Origin: Thermoplasmata archaeon
Lineage (GTDB): Archaea; Thermoplasmatota; Thermoplasmata; Thermoplasmatales; Thermoplasmataceae
Reading direction: 5' to 3'
Assembly: GCA_021794355.1 (NCBI GenBank)
Contig: JAJYRA010000084.1
Coordinates: forward strand, 1-64,000
DNA length: 64,000 nucleotides
Within the stretch, counting starts at the first letter, position 1, and the number at the start of each line of letters is the position of its first letter. Position numbers and translations under genes: made by a program. The notes beneath the pieces are model-generated. The model did no database searches, was not told the DNA's origin, and worked only from the letters and a program-made list of their open reading frames with translations. Shown piece after piece: positions 43,562-52,436 of this stretch.

Positions 43562-44571
43562 ATCTTTTCGAAGTCCCTTCCCCTGTCCTGTCTCTTTATC
43601 ATCCATCCAGGATACATTTCCCTGTCAGAAGATGCTTCATCCAGCCTTTTAATCTGATCACTGGTAAGATTGATGTCAAGGCTTTTCATATTTTCTTCAA
43701 ACTGTTCCAGTGTCCTTGCTCCCACAAGAACAATTGCTTTCTTTGAAATGACCCACGAGAGAGCTACATTGGCCAATTTGCAATCCTGCTCCTTGGCGAC
43801 ATCCTCGGCAACTTCGAGAATATATTTTGCACTTTCCTGATCGAAAGGTGGGAAAACTCCCCTATCTCCAAATCTAGTTCCAGATTTTGTTTCCATGTTC
43901 TTCCCGTATTTTCCAGATAGAACTCCACCGTGAAGAGGGCTCCAGGCGAGTAAAGAAAGAGTGTCATGTTGCATATATGGAAATAATTCCTGTTCAATAT
44001 CCCTGTTAAGGAGGGAATAATTCATCTGTGCTGAATGGTAGTGTTCATAGTGATTCTCCCTTGCGGTAGCATTGAAAAGAGCCATCTGCCATGCCTGGAA
44101 ATTTGAAAATGCAGGATAATCAATATCTCCTCTTTCCACAAGATCCTGAAAGGTTTCTATTGTTTCCTCTATGGGCACGTGATAATCAAAAGAATGCATC
44201 TGATAAATCTCCACATGATCTGTTCCCAATCTTTCAAGACTCTCTCTTATGGATTCCCTGATGTGGTGCCTGGATAATCCTATCTGATTTATTCCCTTTC
44301 CACTCCTTCCACGTACTTTCGTTGCAATGTGTACTTCGCTCCTGAATGGCTTTAATGCCTTACCTAAGGCAACCTCAGATTCGCCCTCATCGTATACGTC
44401 TGCAGTATCGAAGAGATTAATACCATAGTCGTAGGCTCTTTTTACCATTTCATTTGTCTGTTCCTGACTCAATCCACCCAATTTCCAGCTATTTTTATCT
44501 CCGAATGTCATTGCACCCAGTGCAAAAATTGACACATACAGACCAGACTTTCCATATTTTACATACTTCAT
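43558..44571 (-). CDS. Aldo/keto reductase
   Basis: This 337-aa NADPH-dependent oxidoreductase has a TIM barrel with GLYVSIFALGAMTFGDKN, LFDTADVYDEGESEVALGKA (catalytic Asp/Tyr), HIATKVRGRSGKG (Lys), QMHSFDYHVPIEETIETF (His) and VLVGARTLEQFEENMKSLDI (cofactor). I start at ATG 44571, where the family pattern begins; the frame extends to 44592. Substrate unknown. Confidence 0.9.
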   Translation of the reverse strand: MKYVKYGKSGLYVSIFALGAMTFGDKNSWKLGGLSQEQTNEMVKRAYDYGINLFDTADVYDEGESEVALGKALKPFRSEVHIATKVRGRSGKGINQIGLSRHHIRESIRESLERLGTDHVEIYQMHSFDYHVPIEETIETFQDLVERGDIDYPAFSNFQAWQMALFNATARENHYEHYHSAQMNYSLLNRDIEQELFPYMQHDTLSLLAWSPLHGGVLSGKYGKNMETKSGTRFGDRGVFPPFDQESAKYILEVAEDVAKEQDCKLANVALSWVISKKAIVLVGARTLEQFEENMKSLDINLTSDQIKRLDEASSDREMYPGWMIKRQDRGRDFEKI

Positions 44572-44641
44572 AAATGAATAATACTTGTGCATATTTAACC
44601 GTCATGCCATAGTATTTTTAAAAAGAAACAATTTCGCGAAA

Positions 44642-46972
44642 ATGAGAGGAAAGACCCTTCTTGTCATGGTTATATTTATTCTCACTCTTTTATCCGCGTT
44701 ATCACTGAATCATGTCATGGGTCCCATGACTAATGGAGAGAATTACTCTCAAAAAGAATGGTCCCTGGATGAGTCTACACCCATACATAACATATACATT
44801 TATGGCAATCTTACGTTGAATGAAAACAACAGAAATTTAGTGAATGGATATAGGCTTATTTTTGAGGGAACAAAAAATGAGTTTATGTATATTGATACAA
44901 ATGTAACTTTCATGGATGAAACCATCATTTCCATGCATGGAAATCTCTCCATCGTCAATACTAAAAATGCATCGGAAGTAAATTTTCAGGAAACCAGGCT
45001 GGTATACAATGGGTCGTTCAGTGTTTCTAACTCATCAATAAAATTCATGAATTCAATAATCGGGTCGAGAGCATCAAAAATAGGAATCCTTCTCCCTTTT
45101 GATAATGTTATTGTTGTGAATTCGACATTTGAAAATGATCCTATTTCAAAATCCATAAATGTTATGGTTGGAAAAATACGGCAGGGGCCACAACCTATCA
45201 GCTCAACTGGAACCTTCAGCTATTCTTACCAGAGAAGCATTTTTTATAACTTTCCGGTGAGTGGCATAGGTATAAAAATAAATTATTCATATAGCGGACC
45301 TGGAGTTCATTTCAACACCTCTTTTGACCTTGGTGGGAAACAGATGAATTACTCCTCTCCTTTATTGCAGAATACAAATTGTTATGAGAGTAATATCAAG
45401 CTTAATGAGCCCATTTTCCTATCAAATCTGAAAAATGAAACCGTTAAACTAAAAACAGAATTTCCCTATGGTTCAAATCTCACAGTCTGGAAATCCCGAT
45501 TCGTATTTATGTCTAATTCAACTTTCAACCTCACCGGTTTTGACCGCAATTACATTGTTTTATATGGATCCAAACTTATTGCCATAAATTCAACCTTTGC
45601 TGGAAATTCCAGGCCCTTCATGAATGGAGGGTACTATGATCTTGAAAAAAATGGGTTCATGTTAGACAATAGTTCCTCTCTCTTTTTTATACAATCCAGA
45701 TTTGTTGGGAACAATCTTTCCTATGATTCCCCTGTTGTCACCAATGAGGATTCCATTTTCTATTTTATGCCCTCCCTTGAAGTGTATTATGAAATGTACA
45801 ACCGAACCCTTGCCTATAATCCGAAAAACATTTCAGGTGAGAATTACGCAAAAAGACTGATTTTTAAAGACATTACCAAATCTGAAGTTTCCATTAAGAA
45901 TCCTATTTTAAATGAATCCCTATTGCCATTGTTTATTGAAAATAGTACCATCACAAGAAATCCCCTATTTTCATTTACTATATTTAACATAACCAGATAT
46001 ATTTCCTTCAATGAGAATACCATATTCTCCCACAAAACATATAATTACACGACAAGTTTTAAAAATCTTATATCCCTAAATGAAAAAACAGGCAGCCTGG
46101 TTTCAAACAGAACCATCAATGTAGGAATACATATTTTTGCATCGGAAAATCAATCGAGTAATGTGACTGTCAGAGTAGGGACGCAATATGCAAATGCAAA
46201 GAGTAAAATGGACTTCTTTCTTAGCAGAAAGCAGGTCACGAAGTCTAATTTGTTAAATTTGACCATCGTAAGGGAGAAGAGCCTCTATTTTCAGAATCTT
46301 TCAGTAAATGTAACGTTGCAATTCTTCAATGGCATAAAAAATGTGGTTGAAACCTTTGGTTATATTGCAGATATACCTCCAGAGTATTACACATTTATAT
46401 TGGTTCCCCTCAATCTTCCCTCGGACAAAGTTTTTCAAATAGAGTGCGGAGGAATTGCATTCAGAAGTGAAAACGGATCCCTTGTTATCAATAGCACTCA
46501 TGAAAGTGTGACAGTTGAAATAATGGATGTGGGTTTTTTTGTACCTTACAAAAGTGTGGTTAATGCTTCACCTGGAATGAACTACATAAAATTTTTTAAA
46601 AGGCAAGGACACTTGATCTTTGAAGGAGATGTAAAAGATGGTACGAACTTTTCAATAGGCGGGCATAAATATGCGTTCTCCTTAAACGAAAGTATCCAGT
46701 TACCCTATGGGAATTATACCCTATCAATTGAAAATTCTGGATCCTATGAACTAACCCATATCTACCTTCACGAAAATAGATCAACCGTTTTCCTATCATA
46801 TTTATCTCCAAGGAGGAGTGTAGGTTTTACTGAATTCATATCTGCCTCCTTGATTTCGCCCATTATAGTGGCCATTTTATATAATCTTGCAAGAAAAAAG
46901 TTATTCAAGATTTGCCCTGTTTGCCTCAGGCCAACTAAAATAAATGAAAAACATCATGGGCATAAAAAGTGA
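44642..46972 (+). CDS. Large surface protein with cytoplasmic zinc-ribbon tail
   Basis: From ATG 44642 (776 aa). A signal-anchor (about 4-22, LVMVIFILTLLSALSL) precedes roughly 700 residues of beta-rich, Asn-rich sequence with dozens of N-X-S/T sequons and repeating strand units, suggesting a solenoid. A C-terminal transmembrane helix (SLISPIIVAILYNLA) is followed by a short basic tail with CPVCLRPTKINEKHHGHKK, a half zinc ribbon plus His-rich end facing the cytoplasm. I do not recognise the ectodomain. It lies in the surface-glycan region and may be a glycosylated surface protein. Confidence 0.72.
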   Translation: MRGKTLLVMVIFILTLLSALSLNHVMGPMTNGENYSQKEWSLDESTPIHNIYIYGNLTLNENNRNLVNGYRLIFEGTKNEFMYIDTNVTFMDETIISMHGNLSIVNTKNASEVNFQETRLVYNGSFSVSNSSIKFMNSIIGSRASKIGILLPFDNVIVVNSTFENDPISKSINVMVGKIRQGPQPISSTGTFSYSYQRSIFYNFPVSGIGIKINYSYSGPGVHFNTSFDLGGKQMNYSSPLLQNTNCYESNIKLNEPIFLSNLKNETVKLKTEFPYGSNLTVWKSRFVFMSNSTFNLTGFDRNYIVLYGSKLIAINSTFAGNSRPFMNGGYYDLEKNGFMLDNSSSLFFIQSRFVGNNLSYDSPVVTNEDSIFYFMPSLEVYYEMYNRTLAYNPKNISGENYAKRLIFKDITKSEVSIKNPILNESLLPLFIENSTITRNPLFSFTIFNITRYISFNENTIFSHKTYNYTTSFKNLISLNEKTGSLVSNRTINVGIHIFASENQSSNVTVRVGTQYANAKSKMDFFLSRKQVTKSNLLNLTIVREKSLYFQNLSVNVTLQFFNGIKNVVETFGYIADIPPEYYTFILVPLNLPSDKVFQIECGGIAFRSENGSLVINSTHESVTVEIMDVGFFVPYKSVVNASPGMNYIKFFKRQGHLIFEGDVKDGTNFSIGGHKYAFSLNESIQLPYGNYTLSIENSGSYELTHIYLHENRSTVFLSYLSPRRSVGFTEFISASLISPIIVAILYNLARKKLFKICPVCLRPTKINEKHHGHKK

Positions 46973-46982
46973 AATTTACATT

Positions 46983-49265
46983 TTATGTCAAGGATATATT
47001 TTGAATTATTAGGGATTGTCCTCTGTTACTGTATGAGAATGCTTCATATGACAGCGTCACTAAGGTGGGGTTAAGATTTAGACTCTTCGCAATGTTGTAT
47101 ACCTGAGTAAAATTAATAATACCCTGCCTCTCTATTATTACATAATTTGTCCCGTATGAATATATTCTATCAGAATAAGCGGTTTTGTTCATACCGTAAT
47201 ATACAGAATAGGTTGAGTCTAGGGTGATCTGCACGCCAAGAAAATTTTTCATTGATTTGCCCGTGAAATAGCTGCCTGACCCGTTATATGTATAATTAAA
47301 GTGTAGAACATCATTCACAGATTTCAGATAGGTAAGGTTGATGTTATCATTCTTAAGGCTGATAATATTATATTCAGATGTATTTGTACCTCTGGAAAGT
47401 GAAAGGTTGAATCCGTTTCCATTATTGCCTGTGCCATTATTTAACACATAATTAAATCTGTTTCCTGTATTCGCGGTTGAAGAAACTTTCCAGCAGGGAA
47501 AAGGTGAAGTGGGTTCATTGGTTGGGTATTCCATTTCATAATTTGCTATACCCATTTGCTTTATTATGGGTGTTCTAAGTTTTATAAAATTACTCTCGTA
47601 ATTGTAATATGCCTGAATATTAAATGGTATTCCCTGATGAAGAAGATAAGCATAGGATTCTGGATAGGCCTGCACATGGTTTACCCCAGGCTTAATTACA
47701 TTATTGGAATACCATAATAATCCATTGTAATTTCCCCCAGTTTCAGTGGAAGGAATTATTCTAAAATATATGGGACTCGTTACGTTTAAGCCAAGAGTTG
47801 GTTCGTAAGTCAGATTTACCGTCATTGAAGAAATATATCCCGGAATGCAGAGAGGGTCGGTCATGTTAGTAACTGAGTTTACCCTGTATATGTCAGTGTC
47901 GTTCGCATGCCCTGATAAATATATGGCGCCGCCAGTGGTCATGGACAATATTATGATTATGATAGTAGCAAATGTTATATTTTTATGTAAATAGTTTCCT
48001 AAATTCTTGAATTTAATTGGTTTATTGATGGATGGGACCCTTATGTCCTCCAATAATGGAGGGCCCATATCCTTTTCCCTCACATAATCTGAATAAGAAA
48101 TTATTATTAAAAGAGCCCAATCCACTATATAACCCAAAAGCACCCTGTAGTTGAATAGGAACATAATCATTGGTAAAACAAACAGTGCGTACTTTAATTG
48201 ATGGTAATATTTTACATAAAAGAGGAAGGTAAGTGAAATTGCTGCTAAAAACAGTAATGCAAACACACTGGATGGAACATTTATTAGACCGGTAAAAGAA
48301 AGTTCTGAAAAGCCTATGCCAATTCCAAGAACAGGCTGAAATTCTGCCTCCACAATATTCCTCAACCAGTCATATGGTTGCATAATGATAAAGGGTAGAT
48401 TGGAAATGAGGAATGAAAATCCCGCAAAAAGTACAAACTTAAGGGATTCTTTGTATGATTTATCCTTATTCATGAAAATCATGAATACCAGAAAGGGAAA
48501 TGTAACAATGGCTAATTGCTTGGAGGAGAGGGAAAGTCCATAAAAAATTCCAGATAGCCATGGCCTATCCCTGTATATATAGGCCATTACAAGAAAGAAA
48601 ATCCAGAGAATATCCGTTGAACCGCCTATGGAGAGCCCAAATGTATAAATGGTTAACAGTATTATTATGGAAAAGTAAGGTAGGACCTGTTCCATTTTAT
48701 TCTTTCTGATGTATAGGAATATGGCGAGAAAATTAATTGCAGAGAATATAAAAAGTGTTGTGTAGTCTGGTAAATGAAAATAAGCAACCGGTAAAAAAGC
48801 AATAACCGACATTCCAGGATACAATAATATTTCCACCAATTTTCCATTGAGACCGGGAGTTACATATATAGGAAAAGGGTGTATAGAGTTGAAAACACCT
48901 GACATATTACTGTTGACATAAGGATCTTTTCCCTCTAGGAATACCTTTGCTGCATAGGTTTGAATGATTATTTCATCAGTAAGGGCATTGGGATATAGTG
49001 TGGCTATAACAAAAAATAATTGCAGTATGGAAAGGGCAAGACCAAAATATGGCAAATTTTTAAAAAACTTAGTTTCCCTTATTTTAGAAATTAAAAAGAT
49101 AAATAATGTAACTCCAATTATAACAAGTAAGATTCCATTTATAATGGCTGCATAATCCAGATAACTTGTGTAATTTATGGAGACAAACGGAATTGAAATG
49201 AATGCTAATCCGAATACAAAATACCTCAGGTGATTTATCTGTTTCTCATTTTCAGAAGTATTCAT
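46983..49265 (-). CDS. Polytopic membrane glycosyltransferase-like protein (GT87/GT-C type) with C-terminal ectodomain
   Basis: This 760-aa protein has about a dozen transmembrane helices in the first 440 residues and then a last helix near 432-450, leading into an extracellular Asn-rich beta domain of about 300 residues. The first external loop has TDEIIIQTYAAKVFLEGKDP, like GT-C enzymes that use lipid-linked sugars (alpha-mannosyltransferase-like DUF2029/GT87). A similar loop (DELAIDALSAKRFLSGMDPY) occurs in the gene at 50706-52436, so the two are paralogs. Probable role: transfer of sugars from polyprenyl phosphate to surface glycans. Confidence 0.7.
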   Translation of the reverse strand: MNTSENEKQINHLRYFVFGLAFISIPFVSINYTSYLDYAAIINGILLVIIGVTLFIFLISKIRETKFFKNLPYFGLALSILQLFFVIATLYPNALTDEIIIQTYAAKVFLEGKDPYVNSNMSGVFNSIHPFPIYVTPGLNGKLVEILLYPGMSVIAFLPVAYFHLPDYTTLFIFSAINFLAIFLYIRKNKMEQVLPYFSIIILLTIYTFGLSIGGSTDILWIFFLVMAYIYRDRPWLSGIFYGLSLSSKQLAIVTFPFLVFMIFMNKDKSYKESLKFVLFAGFSFLISNLPFIIMQPYDWLRNIVEAEFQPVLGIGIGFSELSFTGLINVPSSVFALLFLAAISLTFLFYVKYYHQLKYALFVLPMIMFLFNYRVLLGYIVDWALLIIISYSDYVREKDMGPPLLEDIRVPSINKPIKFKNLGNYLHKNITFATIIIIILSMTTGGAIYLSGHANDTDIYRVNSVTNMTDPLCIPGYISSMTVNLTYEPTLGLNVTSPIYFRIIPSTETGGNYNGLLWYSNNVIKPGVNHVQAYPESYAYLLHQGIPFNIQAYYNYESNFIKLRTPIIKQMGIANYEMEYPTNEPTSPFPCWKVSSTANTGNRFNYVLNNGTGNNGNGFNLSLSRGTNTSEYNIISLKNDNINLTYLKSVNDVLHFNYTYNGSGSYFTGKSMKNFLGVQITLDSTYSVYYGMNKTAYSDRIYSYGTNYVIIERQGIINFTQVYNIAKSLNLNPTLVTLSYEAFSYSNRGQSLIIQNISLT

Positions 49266-49325
49266 TTAGCATCTAATTGAACCCAATTTCAATGGTATTT
49301 TTAAATGTTTTTATGATTAATAGTT

Positions 49326-50372
49326 TTAAAGATGCCAGACTACACCCTGACTTCCACCGAAATTAGTTGAAAATGAAGCTATTATTCCAACACCTGTTGC
49401 AATCATGTAATTCACGCTAAAGGCTGTAAGAAGAAAGATCATGGCAAAGTATATGGCCGAACCCAAGCTGCTCATCAGGTTATACCTAGCGTATTTCCTT
49501 AAAACAGATCCTGAACTCTTTCTATTACGATAGGTCCAGTAGTTATTCAGTATGAAATTGCTTACGATTGATGCTTCTAAAGCAAAAATAGCCCCCATGT
49601 AGATAGGATCGTGGAAACTTCCCACTATTAATTTCATAAGTAAAAGGTTGATTATTGCCCCTGAGATTCCCACCACAAGAAACTTAAGCATCAGATAATC
49701 AGACAGATCAAGCAGGAGTCTAACAAATTTGATAAATTCCTTAATTCCAAACTTGCTCTTTCCTGTTGCTCTTTTATTAAATCTATACGGCACTTCAGCA
49801 ACACTTCTAGTACCGGAGGCTACAAGTACTTCCAGTAAAACTTTATAACCATTTGACTTAATTTGATCCGGTTGTATTATGTCTCTTTTAAAACCAAAGA
49901 AACCAGACATAGGATCCTTTATACCTTCTACTTCCTGTAAATTTATGTGTGCCAGAACAGTGGCAACCTTTGATATTAACCTTCTGGATATAGAGAAATC
50001 ACTTTTTCCTCCTCGGGTATATCTTGAAGCTATTGCCACATCATTCCCTTTTTTTAATTCTTTTAAGATTCTCGGAATTACCTCCGGTGGATGCTGAAGA
50101 TCACTGTCCATAACAATTATGTATTTGCTTTCTGAGGCTTTCATACCATCCCGGATCGCTGTTGCAATACCTAGTTTTCCTGATCTTTTTACAAGTATAA
50201 TGTTTTTATATCTTAAGGATAGCTTTTCAACCACTTCAGCGGTACCATCTGGGCTGTTGTCATCTACAATAACGATTTGATGATCAATATTCATATCCTC
50301 TATACGATGAACCAAGATGGGGATATTTTTAACCTCGTTGTATGTAGGTATTATTATCGATAGTTCAGGAAT
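49326..50372 (-). CDS. Polyprenyl-phosphate mannosyltransferase (DPM1-like) fused to GtrA-type membrane domain, with abnormal start
   Basis: The GT2 domain reads SIIIPTYNEVKNIPILVHRI, IVDDNSPDGTAEVVEKL, IVMDSDLQHPPEVIPRIL and RRLISKVATVLAHINL, then a four-helix GtrA domain (about 235-348). Such fusions make polyprenyl-phosphate mannose/glucose. The family N-terminus (SIIIPTYNE) lies upstream of the first usable codon TTG 50315 in the same frame, so translation must begin earlier. Candidates are ATT 50372 with SD GGAGGG 6-7 nt upstream, or ATG 50387 in another frame if a single-base frameshift lies between. Coordinates given assume ATT. Confidence 0.78.
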   Translation of the reverse strand: MPELSIIIPTYNEVKNIPILVHRIEDMNIDHQIVIVDDNSPDGTAEVVEKLSLRYKNIILVKRSGKLGIATAIRDGMKASESKYIIVMDSDLQHPPEVIPRILKELKKGNDVAIASRYTRGGKSDFSISRRLISKVATVLAHINLQEVEGIKDPMSGFFGFKRDIIQPDQIKSNGYKVLLEVLVASGTRSVAEVPYRFNKRATGKSKFGIKEFIKFVRLLLDLSDYLMLKFLVVGISGAIINLLLMKLIVGSFHDPIYMGAIFALEASIVSNFILNNYWTYRNRKSSGSVLRKYARYNLMSSLGSAIYFAMIFLLTAFSVNYMIATGVGIIASFSTNFGGSQGVVWHL

Positions 50373-50387
50373 GATGATCCCTCCATT

Positions 50388-50705
50388 TTAATAACCTAAT
50401 ATTTAATTGCATATTAATTTTATCGATGTGTCCAACTTTAATATTTTTTTATTTCTTAAAATCTTTTTCCCACTTTTTGTATTTAAATCCTTAAGGAATG
50501 TTAACATTTTCGAATATGGTCTCCAACTCCAGTATACAGGTGGTTAATAAGGTTGAATGTAAAATTGCATAATTCATGCTGGAATGTGTAAAATTGAATA
50601 GTTTAGAATCGTGGATGGGCGGAGCCCCATTTAAAGGAAAACCAAGAATGGGAGACTCAATCATCAATCCCATATGTGGAAAGAACCTGAGAAAACTGGA
50701 GGGAA
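50388..50705. other. Gap between DPM1-like and GT87-like genes with ORF traces
   Basis: About 320 nt. The 5' flank of the DPM1-like gene is AT-rich (50395-50460). Beyond it, the plus strand carries one continuous frame broken by a single TAA at 50568-50570 (see the neighbouring possible pseudogene). The minus-strand frame 50491-50709 looks spurious. Confidence 0.35.
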
Positions 50706-50734
50706 TCACAGATATAAACTCGATCCAATATTAA
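50496..50734 (+). pseudogene. Possible small gene interrupted by one stop
   Basis: ATG 50499 (MLTFSNMVSNSSIQVVNKVE then CKIA) runs into TAA at 50568, and the same frame then continues from ATG 50576 as MLECVKLNSLESWMGGAPFK, GKPRMGDSIINPICGKNLRK and EGITDINSIQY to TAA 50732. The second part ends inside the 3' end of the convergent membrane-protein gene. It is not recognised; a shared frame on both sides of one stop suggests decay. Could be chance. Confidence 0.28.
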
Positions 50735-52436
50735 TATGGTACCATGTTTCGATGTTTTGATTGTATGCAATGATCACGTAACTGTTATGGTTCTGTAAAA
50801 AGTACTGGGTATTATTGGTAAATATATGAATTGACACATAATTTTTCTCCGGTCCACCATTAAATGAAATAGAATTCCAGAAGAAACCATTGGGATTATT
50901 CAAAAAACCATCTTCAAGTATGCGAAAGTTCAAAGATAGGTTGCTTTGAGGCCCAGTATAAGAAATATTAAGCTTAAGGCAGTTCACATACCCCTCACTG
51001 CTCATCACTCCAGGTGTAACTGATTCGATCTTTAATTCCTGCTTGTAAGAGGAATCATTTTCAATGAACATGATTGTTGGAATCAACATTATTAAGATGA
51101 TTATGACAAAGAGAGTGTATTTATAAATTTGAGAAACCAATTCTTTATGTTTCGCCCCAAAACTGGTAAATACCGAAAATTTTAAAGATAATTGCCCATC
51201 GCGATTATCCTCCAAATGCCCCTTTCTTATTATATATGGAAGTGTTATCAATGTCAGAAGAGGCCAGTACATAAGATAATTTTCTAGAAGCCTGAAATTA
51301 AAAATAAGAACTATAACCGGTAGAGCTGTAAATGAATATTTTAGGGAATCATATTTTGTAGCGTAGATCAAGACAAATACAGCCCAGACAGAAATCATCA
51401 AGGCAGTAAAGAATTGCCTGTCAGCAAATGGAACATATCCTGAAAAATAAAACTGCGCTAACCCAAACCCTATGCCAATTATAGGGGCGCTCTCCGGCGC
51501 AATAATGGCGTGAAAGAAGCTGGCTGGGTTCATCAAGATAAAGGGGAGGTTGATTAATACAAAGGTTATGGCAGAAGTTAGAATAAACTCCATTGCACTT
51601 TTTAATCCATATCGTTTGTACACAAATATAAGGAGGAAGGGAAGGATAAAAATTGGCAATTGTTTTGCAGCAAGAGATAATCCGAAAAATATTCCAGGTA
51701 AAAACCTCTTCTGTAGAAGCATTAAAGATAAGGCTAGGAACGTGACCCATATTACATCAGTGATGCCATTAAGCGTAAAAAAGATAAGATTTATGTTAAA
51801 CAATGCAACTGCTATGGCTAGAGGGGCCATGAATGCCAGTTCTTTCTCCACATATTCTATGGCGATAAGAGCCAGAATCAATAAAGTGAATATGAATAAC
51901 ACTATGTTTGGATTTAGGTGAAGAATTATAAAGGGGATCAAAAGGAGAAAAGAAACATCTGGATATTCAAGTGAAGTTACATAACCACCTGATAACTTTG
52001 GAGTGAGGCTTGATAGGGGAACTCCATAACTTCGAAGAGCAGTTAAGCCGAATGAAAACCCATATGGATCCATACCTGAAAGGAATCGTTTAGCAGAAAG
52101 TGCATCTATGGCTAATTCATCCGTATAAATGGGCTTCGTGGCGATTCCAATGGTAAATATGACTGCTGAAATTGCTAAGAGACTCCCCAGTATTATGAGT
52201 ATAAGCGATTTTTTCATGAGATTTCTTCTTTTTCCTGAAAGAGTTGATAAGACGATAAATAAAAACCCCAATACTGAGATTGTAAATTCCAGAATGATAT
52301 AAAATGGACCTGAATAACCTACGATGCTGTAAATACTATAAGGGAGATAGATAAGAAGAATGCCCAGAGCCAAAAATCCAATTCTCTGGATTATCAGGTC
52401 AAAAGCCTCAGGGCTTTCCCCTTCCATACTACTCAT
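50706..52436 (-). CDS. Polytopic membrane glycosyltransferase-like protein (GT87/GT-C type), shorter paralog
   Basis: This 576-aa protein has about 11-12 transmembrane helices up to residue 450 and a small extracellular C-terminal beta domain (about 125 residues). Conserved segments shared with the 46983-49265 product include TDELAIDALSAKRFLSGMDP, FLPGIFFGLSLAAKQLPIFI and APIIGIGFGLAQFYFSGYVP. GT-C-like topology suggests use of lipid-linked sugar donors. Its start overlaps the DUF2079 gene end by 4 nt, so the two are co-translated. Confidence 0.72.
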   Translation of the reverse strand: MSSMEGESPEAFDLIIQRIGFLALGILLIYLPYSIYSIVGYSGPFYIILEFTISVLGFLFIVLSTLSGKRRNLMKKSLILIILGSLLAISAVIFTIGIATKPIYTDELAIDALSAKRFLSGMDPYGFSFGLTALRSYGVPLSSLTPKLSGGYVTSLEYPDVSFLLLIPFIILHLNPNIVLFIFTLLILALIAIEYVEKELAFMAPLAIAVALFNINLIFFTLNGITDVIWVTFLALSLMLLQKRFLPGIFFGLSLAAKQLPIFILPFLLIFVYKRYGLKSAMEFILTSAITFVLINLPFILMNPASFFHAIIAPESAPIIGIGFGLAQFYFSGYVPFADRQFFTALMISVWAVFVLIYATKYDSLKYSFTALPVIVLIFNFRLLENYLMYWPLLTLITLPYIIRKGHLEDNRDGQLSLKFSVFTSFGAKHKELVSQIYKYTLFVIIILIMLIPTIMFIENDSSYKQELKIESVTPGVMSSEGYVNCLKLNISYTGPQSNLSLNFRILEDGFLNNPNGFFWNSISFNGGPEKNYVSIHIFTNNTQYFLQNHNSYVIIAYNQNIETWYHINIGSSLYL

